A stretch of 64,000 nucleotides of DNA, taken from assembly GCF_030373545.1 (NCBI RefSeq), contig NZ_JAUDCO010000003.1, positions 186,001 to 250,000 on the forward strand. The letters are read 5' to 3'. The position numbers and the translations under genes are program-made. A model generated the notes under the pieces. The model was not told where the DNA came from and did no database searches. It worked only from the letters and a program-made list of their open reading frames with translations. Positions 54,488 to 64,000 of the stretch are shown here, piece by piece. The stretch comes from Collinsella tanakaei (GTDB lineage Bacteria > Actinomycetota > Coriobacteriia > Coriobacteriales > Coriobacteriaceae). Each line of letters opens with the position of its first letter. Position 1 is the stretch's first letter.

Positions 54488-55858
54488 CTACTCCTGCAGG
54501 CGGACAAGCACGCCGGCGACCGTCATCGTCTCGTCGCTCGGCGAGCCGAACAAAAACGGCTCCTCGGTATAGTCGATCGAAAGCGAGACGACCAGGTTTC
54601 CGTCGAGCCCCACGACACCGGTGATCGACGCCGTGCCCGCACCGCCCGTGCTCGTGCCCTCGCCGGCAAACGTATACGACTGCCCGTCGCCCTGACGATA
54701 GGCGGCCGCGTCGTCGGTCGGCTCCGCGGGGGCGAGCGTGCACTGGAGCGTTCCACTCACCGAAGCGGCGCCGAAACCCGGGGTCGATGCGCGGTACTCG
54801 ATGGCAAACGTGCCCGATTGCTCATCAAACCCCAACAGCGTGACGTCCGTCAGCGCGCCCGTGTCGCCGTCGCCCGGCGCATATGCACCCTCGAGAGCCG
54901 CCGCGTCGTAGGTGACCGTCCGCTCGGATGCGCCCTCGGAGCGCGCCCACGCCGTTCCGTCAAAGGTATAGGTGTAGGGCGTCGATACCGTGCTTGCGGC
55001 AAACCAGAGGTCAAACGTGCGCTCGGCGGTATAGGTGCACGTTTGCGCAGCGGCATCGAAGGCCGGATCGAATCCGTCCGGGAACTCGTCGTCAACCGTC
55101 ACGCCGGCGATCGCCCGCGTGGTCGCAGAGGACGCGACGACCGCACCCGACCAGCCGGAATCGGTGGCGGGCGCGTTTTTCAGCTCGGAATAGCGGGCCC
55201 TCTCAGATGACCGGGCAAGCTTGATCGTCGCGTTCACCTCGGAGGAGAAGCTTTCGTTTTCGAGCCGGGCCGTCACATCGGCAATGGAGGACCCGTCGTC
55301 GTCTGTCTGAACCGAAACGACCTGAACGTCCTCGAGGGCATACGGTGAGGGCTCGACGTAATCGTCGGATGCGAAGCCGTCCATAAACGACGTGTCCGCC
55401 TCGAGCACCTGGGTGACGACGGTCGCGTCCACGCGCGTCAGCGACGAGATGCCCCACCATGCCGCAAGACCGATCAGCACGAGCGCGACGGCGGCGCCGG
55501 CGGCGATCAGGACGCGACGGCGCGGAAAGCGCGGGGCGTCGGGCAGCGCGGCATTCTCCGACGTCTCGGTCGATGTCGTTGCCGTCTGCTGGGCTGCGAC
55601 GCGCAGGCTCGCCGGCATCTCCTGCGTGCCGCCGGAGCGCGTCGCCTCGGTGAGCACCGCGGTCGTGGCAGCCGGCATGAGCAGGGTCTCCATGGCCTGG
55701 TCGCGCTCGCGCATGTCCTGGACGGCAAGCGCGGCGCGCTCGCATGCGTCGGCAAACGAGGGAGTGCCCGTCTCAGGCGTCGCGGGCGTCGCGGTCACCG
55801 CTTGCGTATCGGCAGCATCGACGGGAGCCGACGCGTCCTCGCGCTGCATATCGCTCAT
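54488..55858 (-). CDS. Single-pass membrane protein of unknown function
   Basis: A 456-aa protein with an acidic, disordered cytoplasmic N-terminus (about 110 residues), a basic stop-transfer RFPRRRVL, one membrane helix (about 115-138), and a 320-residue extracellular part. The outer part is Thr/Ser/Asp-rich and mostly beta, with no Cys pair apart from two isolated Cys and no cell-wall sorting signal. Repeats of the type DATVVTQVLEADTSF to YVEP suggest a surface domain built like those of other actinobacterial hypothetical proteins. The ATG at 55858 has GGGGGTTG upstream. I do not recognise a family. Confidence 0.78.
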   Translation of the reverse strand: MSDMQREDASAPVDAADTQAVTATPATPETGTPSFADACERAALAVQDMRERDQAMETLLMPAATTAVLTEATRSGGTQEMPASLRVAAQQTATTSTETSENAALPDAPRFPRRRVLIAAGAAVALVLIGLAAWWGISSLTRVDATVVTQVLEADTSFMDGFASDDYVEPSPYALEDVQVVSVQTDDDGSSIADVTARLENESFSSEVNATIKLARSSERARYSELKNAPATDSGWSGAVVASSATTRAIAGVTVDDEFPDGFDPAFDAAAQTCTYTAERTFDLWFAASTVSTPYTYTFDGTAWARSEGASERTVTYDAAALEGAYAPGDGDTGALTDVTLLGFDEQSGTFAIEYRASTPGFGAASVSGTLQCTLAPAEPTDDAAAYRQGDGQSYTFAGEGTSTGGAGTASITGVVGLDGNLVVSLSIDYTEEPFLFGSPSDETMTVAGVLVRLQE

Positions 55859-55983
55859 GAATCAACCCCCGTTGTCGCTTGATACCGGAATCGTTGGCCA
55901 TCACGGCCGACAAAAGTGTACCCCATGGCGGGGCCGTGCCGCCCGCACCCCGCGAAAACGCGCCATGCGGTTGAGGCAAGCAG

Positions 55984-56023
55984 AAAGAACCGGGCGTCGC
56001 GGCGCAAGGCCACAACGCCCGGT
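55984..56023 (-). terminator. Terminator of the transketolase genes
   Basis: Nine-bp stem ACCGGGCGT / ACGCCCGGT with a 17-base loop, followed on the minus strand by TCTTTCTGCTT, 27 bp after the stop at 56050. Confidence 0.75.
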
Positions 56024-56049
56024 CATGCGCAGCCGATATCCCGATGGCG

Positions 56050-56991
56050 CTACGCCACGAACTCCTTGACGGCAGCCGCAACGCTCTCGGCGTCCAGGCC
56101 GTACTTGTGGAGCAGGTCGACGGCGGGGCCGGACTCGCCGAACACGTCGTTCACGCCGACCTTCTTGACGGGGACGGGGTGCTTCTCGGCAAGCGCCGCG
56201 CAGACGGCGTCGCCCAGGCCGCCGATCACCGAGTGCTCCTCGCAGGTGACGACGCGGCCCGTCTTCTTGGCGCTCTCGACGATGATATCCTCGTCGAGCG
56301 GCTTGATGGTGTGGATGTTGATGACCTCGGCGTCGATGCCCTGCGCAGCCAGGGTCTCGGCGGCCTCGAGCGCGGCCTGGACCATGAGGCCGCACGCGAC
56401 GATGGTCACGTCTTTGCCCTCGCGCAGCTTGATGCCGCGGCCGATCTTGAACTCGTAGCCGTCGCTATCGTTGATGACCGGCACGGCCAGGCGGCCGAAG
56501 CGCATGTACACGGGTCCGTCGAACTCGTAGGCGGCACGCACGGCGGCCTTTGCCTCGACGTCGTCGGACGGGACGATGACCGTCATGCCTGGAATGGCGC
56601 GCATGAGGGCGATGTCCTCGCAGCACTGGTGCGTGGCGCCGTCCTCGCCGACCGAGATGCCGGCGTGCGTGGCACCGATCTTGACGTTAAGGTGCGGGTA
56701 GCCGACGGAGTTGCGCACCTGCTCGAACGCGCGACCGGCGGCAAACATCGCGAAGGTGCTCGCAAAGGCGACGCGCCCGGTGGTGGCGATGCCGGCGGCA
56801 AGGCCCATCAGGTTGGACTCGGCGATGCCGGCGTCAAAGAAACGGTCGGGATAGGCCGCCTTGAACTTGCCGGTCTGGGTCGCCGCCGCAAGGTCGGCAT
56901 CCAGGACGACGAAGTCGTCGTGCTCGGCGCCCAGCTCGACGAGAGCCTCGCCGTAGCTCTGGCGCGTTGCGATCTTCTTCACGTCAGCCAT
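56050..56991 (-). CDS. Transketolase, C-terminal subunit
   Basis: A 313-aa protein matching the pyrimidine-binding and C-terminal domains of transketolase/DXS-like enzymes. The catalytic Glu is in FFDAGIAESNLMGLAAG; the FASTFAMFAAGRAFEQVRNSV and THAGISVGEDGATHQ segments and the C-terminal TCEEHSVIGGLG are conserved. It forms an enzyme only with the N-terminal subunit encoded just upstream. The reaction, transfer of two-carbon units in the non-oxidative pentose phosphate path, is inferred from family. Start 3 bp after the preceding stop. Confidence 0.92.
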   Translation of the reverse strand: MADVKKIATRQSYGEALVELGAEHDDFVVLDADLAAATQTGKFKAAYPDRFFDAGIAESNLMGLAAGIATTGRVAFASTFAMFAAGRAFEQVRNSVGYPHLNVKIGATHAGISVGEDGATHQCCEDIALMRAIPGMTVIVPSDDVEAKAAVRAAYEFDGPVYMRFGRLAVPVINDSDGYEFKIGRGIKLREGKDVTIVACGLMVQAALEAAETLAAQGIDAEVINIHTIKPLDEDIIVESAKKTGRVVTCEEHSVIGGLGDAVCAALAEKHPVPVKKVGVNDVFGESGPAVDLLHKYGLDAESVAAAVKEFVA

Positions 56992-56994
56992 GCT

Positions 56995-57816
56995 TTACGC
57001 CTCCTTCGCGAGCTCGGCCAGAGCCTGCTCGAACTGCTCGTCGTTGGGCGCCTTGCCGTGCCATCCGACGTTGTTCTCCATGAAGGAGACGCCCTTGCCC
57101 TTCACGGTCTCGGCCACGATGCACACGGGCTGCCCCTTCACCTCGCGGGCCGCGTCGAAGGCGGCGCGGATCTGCGCCATGTCGTTGCCGTCGGCGAGCT
57201 CGATCACGTGGAACTTGAAGGCGCGGAACTTGTCGGCGATGGGCATCGCGGAGTTGACCTCCTCGATGGTGCCGTCGATCTGCAGGCCGTTGTGGTCCAC
57301 GATCAGGCAGAGGTTGTCCAGCGCGTGGTTGCCGGCAAACATCGCGGCTTCCCAGACCTGACCCTCCTCGATCTCGCCGTCGCCGAGCAGGCAGTAGGTG
57401 CGATAGCTATCGCCCCAGTGCTTGGCGGCAAGCGCCATGCCCACGGCGGCGGAGATGCCCTGGCCGAGAGAGCCCGTGGACATGTCCACGCCCGGCGTGT
57501 CGTTCATGTTGGGGTGGCCCTGCAGGTGGCTGCCGATGTGACGGAGGGTCTCGAGGTCGGACTTGGGGAAGTAGCCGCGCTCGGCGAGCACCGAGTACAG
57601 CGCGGGGGCGCAGTGGCCCTTGGAGAGCACGAAGCGATCGCGGCCGGCGGCATGCGGATCTGCCGGGTCGACGTTCATCTCCTCGAAGTACAGATAGGTG
57701 ATGATGTCCGCAGCTCCCAGGGAGCCGCCCGGATGGCCGGACTTGGCGGCGTGGACAGCCGTCACGATCCCGCGACGGACCTCGTTGGCAACCTTTTTGA
57801 GCTCGTCGTCGCTCAT
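56995..57816 (-). CDS. Transketolase, N-terminal subunit
   Basis: A 273-aa ThDP-binding half of a split transketolase. SGHPGGSLGAADIITYLYF, VLSKGHCAPALYSVLAERG and GDGEIEEGQVWEAAMFAGNH then VDHNGLQIDG (ThDP motif) are all present. Two-gene transketolases are common in archaea and anaerobes. ATG at 57816 with AAAGGAGG upstream; the frame extends 51 codons further without similarity. First gene of the two-gene unit. Confidence 0.93.
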   Translation of the reverse strand: MSDDELKKVANEVRRGIVTAVHAAKSGHPGGSLGAADIITYLYFEEMNVDPADPHAAGRDRFVLSKGHCAPALYSVLAERGYFPKSDLETLRHIGSHLQGHPNMNDTPGVDMSTGSLGQGISAAVGMALAAKHWGDSYRTYCLLGDGEIEEGQVWEAAMFAGNHALDNLCLIVDHNGLQIDGTIEEVNSAMPIADKFRAFKFHVIELADGNDMAQIRAAFDAAREVKGQPVCIVAETVKGKGVSFMENNVGWHGKAPNDEQFEQALAELAKEA

Positions 57817-58011
57817 GGTGCCTCCTTTCGTGGGCGTGCGCGGGGGCATGCCCTCCCCCGCGTCACATAGACCATGCAACGGCACCGTTCGGGTGCCGAC
57901 CTCGACCGTTCGGAGCGTGTCGGCGCTCCGCCCGCAGGCACTTTCACCATACCACACGCAGCTGTTCACCTCGTGCGCTTTCGCGTAACGGAGTCAAAGC
58001 GGCCACGAGCG

Positions 58012-58105
58012 TCCCGCCGGTCGCGCGCCGGCAGGGTCCTGAGCGATTCCGCAGGCCGAAGGCCGAGGACCAGCGAAGGATCCTACCGGCGCGCGACCGG
58101 CGGGA
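58012..58105. repeat. 94-bp palindromic element carrying the 47-nt core repeat
   Basis: Outer arms of 20 nt are perfect (58012-58031 with 58086-58105) and pairing continues inward for 9 more positions with one mismatch. The interior contains a smaller GGTCCT/AGGACC stem around GGCCGAAGGCC. Bases 58033-58079 are identical, in reverse orientation, to 63333-63379. Confidence 0.85.
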
Positions 58106-58124
58106 GCACATCCGATACGACAAT

Positions 58125-58167
58125 GGGGCGCGCCGCCCTGCCATGATGCGGCAGGGCGGCGCGCCCC
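58125..58167 (-). terminator. Terminator of the secA-prfB-yitT unit
   Basis: Perfect 18-bp stem (58125-58142 with 58150-58167), 7-base loop, 37 bp after the YitT stop on the minus strand. Followed by ATTGTCGTAT, not a clean T-run. Confidence 0.7.
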
Positions 58168-58203
58168 CGTGGTATCACGTGAATATCGGGCAATCGTCGC
58201 CGA

Positions 58204-59094
58204 TCAGTCGCCGAGCTCCTTGAAGCCCTCGCCGATCGCCTCGGTGACGTCGCTGAAGAACATGATGGCCTCGGGGTCGTGCTCGGCCACGATCGTCTTT
58301 AGAATCGACACCTCGCGGCGGTCGAGGATGATCATGAGCATCGGGCGGCTCTTGCCGCTCCACACGCCACGCGCGGCGAGCTCGGTCACGCCGCGGCCCA
58401 TCTCGTACATCACGTCGTCGGCGATCTCGGCATGGCGCTCGGAGATGACGTAGGCGGCGCGGCGGCGGTCGGTGCCGTCGACGACGCGGTCGACCACGAT
58501 ACCCATCAGCACCATGGCGAGCGCGGCGTACAGGGCGTTCTCGACGGAGAACACCGGCGCGCTCGCGGCGCACACCGCGACGTCGATCGCCATGACGGTC
58601 GAGCCGACCGGCAGCGAGGTCTTGCGCGAGATGATCTGAGCGATGGTGTCCGACCCGCCGGTGTTGACGCCGCAGCGAAACACCAAGCCGTATCCCAAGC
58701 CGGATATGATGCCGCCCCACAGGGCGCACAGCATGAGGTCGCTCTCGTCGAAGGGAACGATGAAGGGCGCGAACAGGTCGGTGAAGAAGCCGAACAGAAC
58801 GAAGCCCGTGATGGTCTGCACCGCATAGCGGGCGCCGCCCGTGCGCACGACGAACAGCAGCAAGACGGCGTTCATGACGATGGTCTGGATACCGACGGGC
58901 AGGTTCACGCCCGCACGGCGCCCCAGCTCGGCGATGATGGTGGCAAGACCGGTCAGGCCGCCGGCCGCCAGGCCCTGCGGGACCATGAACATGTCGACGG
59001 CGAACGCGGCGATGGCGCATCCGGCGGCGACAAGCGGCAGGTCGCGGAAGAACCGCGACCGTATGATGCCCTGGATATCGATACGCTTCGGCAT
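58204..59094 (-). CDS. YitT family membrane protein
   Basis: A 296-aa protein with about five membrane segments and the family glycine patterns GLAAGGLTGLATIIAE and FRCGVNTGGSDTIAQIIS, followed by a cytoplasmic DUF2179 domain (RPMLMIILDRREVSILKTI; DPEAIMFFSDVTEAIGEGF). Function unknown; a transport role is suspected. I chose the ATG at 59094 because GAGGAG lies five bases upstream; a GTG at 59106 is also in frame. Third gene after secA and prfB, 64 bp downstream. Confidence 0.9.
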   Translation of the reverse strand: MPKRIDIQGIIRSRFFRDLPLVAAGCAIAAFAVDMFMVPQGLAAGGLTGLATIIAELGRRAGVNLPVGIQTIVMNAVLLLFVVRTGGARYAVQTITGFVLFGFFTDLFAPFIVPFDESDLMLCALWGGIISGLGYGLVFRCGVNTGGSDTIAQIISRKTSLPVGSTVMAIDVAVCAASAPVFSVENALYAALAMVLMGIVVDRVVDGTDRRRAAYVISERHAEIADDVMYEMGRGVTELAARGVWSGKSRPMLMIILDRREVSILKTIVAEHDPEAIMFFSDVTEAIGEGFKELGD

Positions 59095-59158
59095 AGCACT
59101 CCTCACCCCTCGTCGGCCGTCAGCTCGCGCCGAAGCGCCGCGCCGAAGATATCGACCG

Positions 59159-60276
59159 CTATTCGTTTCCTGTCGCCCAGCGATGATACCCCACGATGAA
59201 GCGATCGAGGTCGCCGTCCTCGAGGACCGAGTCGACGTCGCCGGTCTCCACGCCGGTCCGCAGATCCTTCACCATCTGGTAGGGATACAGCACGTAGCTG
59301 CGGATCTGGTTGCCGAAACCGATGTCGGTCTTGGGCCCGCGGATCTCGTCGAGCTGGTCGGCACGCTTCTGCAGCTCCAGCTCGTAGAGGCGCGCCTTCA
59401 GGATCTGCATGCACGCCGCCTTGTTCTGGATCTGGCTGCGCTCGTTTTGGCAGGTCACGACGATACCGGTCGGCAGGTGCGTCACGCGCACGGCCGAGTC
59501 GGTGGTGTTGACCCCCTGACCGCCCGGACCGCTCGCGTGGTAGACGTCCACGCGGATGTCGTCGGGCGCGACCTCGATCTCGATGTCGTCGGGCAGCACG
59601 GGAATGACCTCGACGCCGGCAAACGTCGTCTGGCGGCGCTTCTTGGCATCGGTCGGCGAGATGCGCACCAGGCGGTGCACGCCCGCCTCGGCGCGCAGCA
59701 TGCCGAAGGCGTTTTTGCCCTCGACGGTAAAGGTCGCGCGGTCGATGCCGATGACCTCGGCCGCCGGGCAGTCGTTGACCGTGACCTTCCAGCCGCGGCG
59801 CTCGCAGTACTTCATGTACATCTTGAACAGCATGAAGGTCCAGTCCTGGGCCTCCAGGCCTCCCTGGCCGGGCTTGATGGTCACGATGGCGTCGCCGTGG
59901 TCGAACTCGCCGGTGAACCACGACGAGAGCTCGAGCTCGTCGATGCGGGCGGCAAGGGCGGAGGCGGTGGCGGTGGCCTCCCCCATCAGCTCCTCGTCCC
60001 CGTCCATCTCGGCGGCGAGCTCGAGGGCGGCCCGGGCATCGTCAAGCTCGCCGCGGGCGTCGTCGACGGACGCCACGTCGTCGCGGGCGGCGGAGAGCTC
60101 GGCCATGGTGGCGCGCGCCGCGTCGGCGTTATCCCAGAAGCCGGGCGCCGCGCTCTCGCGCTCAAGCTCCGCCACGCGGCCGCGCTTCTCCTCGACATGC
60201 AGGTAGGCGGCCACCTCGTCCAAGCGAGCGCCGAGCGCGTCGAGTCCCTCAGGGGTAATCTGCTCGTGCTGCTCCA

Positions 60277-60277
<1 letters not shown>
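59159..60277 (-). CDS. prfB: Peptide chain release factor 2
   Basis: Recognises UGA and UAA stop codons and triggers peptide release. The GGQ motif is at residues 252-254 (HASGPGGQGVNTTDSAVR). The 372-aa frame is continuous: the region YLHVEEKRGR, where many RF2 genes have a programmed frameshift at an internal UGA, contains no stop. The stop-codon-reading tripeptide, normally SPF in RF2, reads SPT here (residues 207-209). The ATG overlaps the secA stop by one base (TAATG), so translation is coupled. Confidence 0.95.
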
Positions 60278-63177
<2,900 letters not shown>

Positions 63178-63332
63178 AGGTTATTCCTTCTCGTATCTCG
63201 AGCACGCGGCGAGCGTGCAGACACAGCCGACGTCTACTCTAGCCAATCGGAGTTTTAGTTATGCGCAGGTTGCGTGCAGACACAGGGAAACCACGGCGGG
63301 GGCCGTGCCCGCCGGCCGCGCGCGGGCAGGGC

Positions 63333-63379
63333 CCTTCGCTGGTCCTCGGCCTTCGGCCTGCGGAATCGCTCAGGACCCT
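63333..63379 (+). repeat. Second copy of the 47-nt core repeat
   Basis: Identical over 47 nt to the reverse complement of 58033-58079 (begins CCTTCGCTGGTCCTCGG, ends CTCAGGACCCT). The flanking arms differ from those of the first copy, so the core and its arms seem to evolve separately. Confidence 0.88.
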
Positions 63380-63451
63380 ACCCGCCCACGACCTTCGACC
63401 CCCACCGATGAGTTTTGGCGGGGGTCGGGGTCGAAGCTCTCCTGCCGCAAT

Positions 63452-63523
63452 GATGTGACGGGCGTGAGGGGGCGGTGCGGATGCGCTGCGCGCCCCGCCC
63501 CGCCCCCTCACGCCCGTCACATC
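63452..63523. repeat. Inverted repeat with 24-nt perfect arms
   Basis: Arms 63452-63475 and 63500-63523 (GATGTGACGGGCGTGAGG, then GGGCGG, and its reverse complement) with a 24-base loop. It lies 33 bp upstream of a -10 box for the plus-strand gene. No T-run on either side. Confidence 0.85.
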
Positions 63524-63555
63524 TGCGGACGCTGTTCGTCGGCATGTTTGGGTAG

Positions 63556-63561
63556 TATGAT
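63556..63561 (+). promoter_or_regulatory. -10 box of the last gene
   Basis: TATGAT 28 bp upstream of the ATG at 63589; the -35 position reads TGTTCG, a weak match. Confidence 0.45.
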
Positions 63562-63588
63562 CGCAAGCAACCAGGACAGGAGGGGTTT

Positions 63589-64000
63589 ATGCGGGAGATG
63601 AGATTGCGCAAGCGTGCGGTGACCGACGCCGGCGAGGTTCGTCGAATCATTGAGGATTGTCAGGTGCTTCGACTTGGCCTGATCGATGAGGAGGGCATGT
63701 TCATCGTGCCGGTCAACTTTGGATATGCCTGGGATGAAAAGACGGGCCTTCCCCGCTTTTATGTGCATTCGGCGCGAGAAGGGCGCAAGGCCGAGGCTGT
63801 GTTGGCAGGAGGAGCGGATGGCGCCGCTGCTGCGTTTGAGCTTGACGTGGATGGCGGGAATATCGTGGGCGATTACTCGTGCGCGTACTCGCGGGCGTAT
63901 GCGAGCGTCATGGGATGCGGGCGCGTGCGCGAGGTTGTGGACGATGCGGAGCGCGAGAAAGGGTTGCGCCTGCTCATGGCGCATGCGGCGCCCGGGGCAC
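63589..64000 (+). CDS. Pyridoxamine 5'-phosphate oxidase-like (NimA-type) protein, partial
   Basis: The first 137 codons are present and the gene runs off the window end. The product is a flavin-binding split barrel: MREMRLRKRAVTDAGEVRRI then CQVLRLGLIDEEGMFIVPVNFGY, and FYVHSAREGRKAEAV, with the later GRVREVVDDAEREKGLRLLM. This is the pattern of NimA-related proteins, which include nitroimidazole reductases; most are of unknown substrate. The start follows AGGAGGGG. It is somewhat less GC-biased than its neighbours in the third position. Confidence 0.88.
   Translation, partial: MREMRLRKRAVTDAGEVRRIIEDCQVLRLGLIDEEGMFIVPVNFGYAWDEKTGLPRFYVHSAREGRKAEAVLAGGADGAAAAFELDVDGGNIVGDYSCAYSRAYASVMGCGRVREVVDDAEREKGLRLLMAHAAPGA

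Larger units (their letters stand above)
57817..58203. other. 387-bp gap: transketolase leader, repeat element and terminator
   Basis: Going up from the transketolase start: a leader hairpin CGGAGCG/CGCTCCG (57911-57930), a weak -10-like TATGGT on the minus strand (57951-57946), the repeat element at 58012-58105 and the terminator at 58125-58167. No coding frame with a ribosome site. Confidence 0.6.
63178..63588. other. 411-bp divergent region with stacked inverted repeats
   Basis: Between secA (minus) and the gene at 63589 (plus). Contains a TAGAGT -10-like box for secA on the minus strand (63242-63237), the 47-nt core repeat at 63333-63379, a CTTCGAC/GTCGAAG-bordered stem at 63391-63438, a 24-nt-arm inverted repeat at 63452-63523, and a -10 box at 63556. 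No coding frame is supported. Confidence 0.65.

Overview
The window looks like the chromosome of a high-G+C, strictly anaerobic gut actinobacterium of the class Coriobacteriia, most likely the Collinsella/Enorma lineage. This is inferred, not searched. The signs are G+C-rich sequence with strong third-position GC bias, a transketolase split over two genes, rubredoxin with a flavin reductase instead of aerobic respiration genes, several radical SAM proteins, an intact SecA/RF2/RNase R/SmpB core, and many intergenic palindromic repeats.

Layout. 1-4 kb: end of ilvD, then ilvB, ilvN and ilvC (branched-chain amino acid synthesis) with a terminator. 4-20 kb: an unrecognised 491-aa protein, dnaE, an M81 peptidase, the addA/addB recombination nuclease pair, a TrpR-like regulator and apbE, almost all on the minus strand. 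20-27 kb: a small holin-like membrane protein, an Rrf2 regulator divergent from cysK-mnmA, fucO and rhaM (deoxysugar catabolism), and a ThrE-type exporter. 26.6-33 kb: a YgiQ radical SAM protein, a CPBP protease coupled to a RelB/DinJ-like antitoxin, a DEAD-box helicase and a small zinc-ribbon protein bracketed by palindromic repeats. 33-36.8 kb: a copper-efflux operon copA-copZ-csoR with a readable promoter/CsoR operator, then a membrane zinc-ribbon protein. 37-43.5 kb: an ABC importer operon (binding lipoprotein, two permeases, ATPase) running into two PHP phosphoesterases behind a LacI-type palindrome. 43.6-52 kb: Bax-inhibitor-like protein, rubredoxin, flavin reductase, ankyrin protein, smpB, a TPR-like protein, rnr, ftsX and ftsE.

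52-54.5 kb holds the most unusual locus. A SPASM radical SAM protein with a PqqD-like N-terminus overlaps or abuts a 25-codon peptide gene whose product ends in Gly-Tyr. A DUF2975-like membrane protein and a Cro/C1-type regulator follow on the same strand. The peptide and membrane genes are visibly AT-richer than their surroundings. I read this as a candidate undescribed RiPP system that was acquired horizontally.

54.5-64 kb: an unrecognised single-pass membrane protein, the two transketolase halves, YitT, prfB and secA (secA-prfB overlap as TAATG), and the start of a pyridoxamine-phosphate-oxidase-like gene cut by the window end. Non-coding DNA carries repeat families: five copies of a 30-nt unit near 33 kb, a 47-nt identical core at 58.0 and 63.3 kb, and several long inverted repeats. 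I saw no tRNA, rRNA, CRISPR array or transposase.
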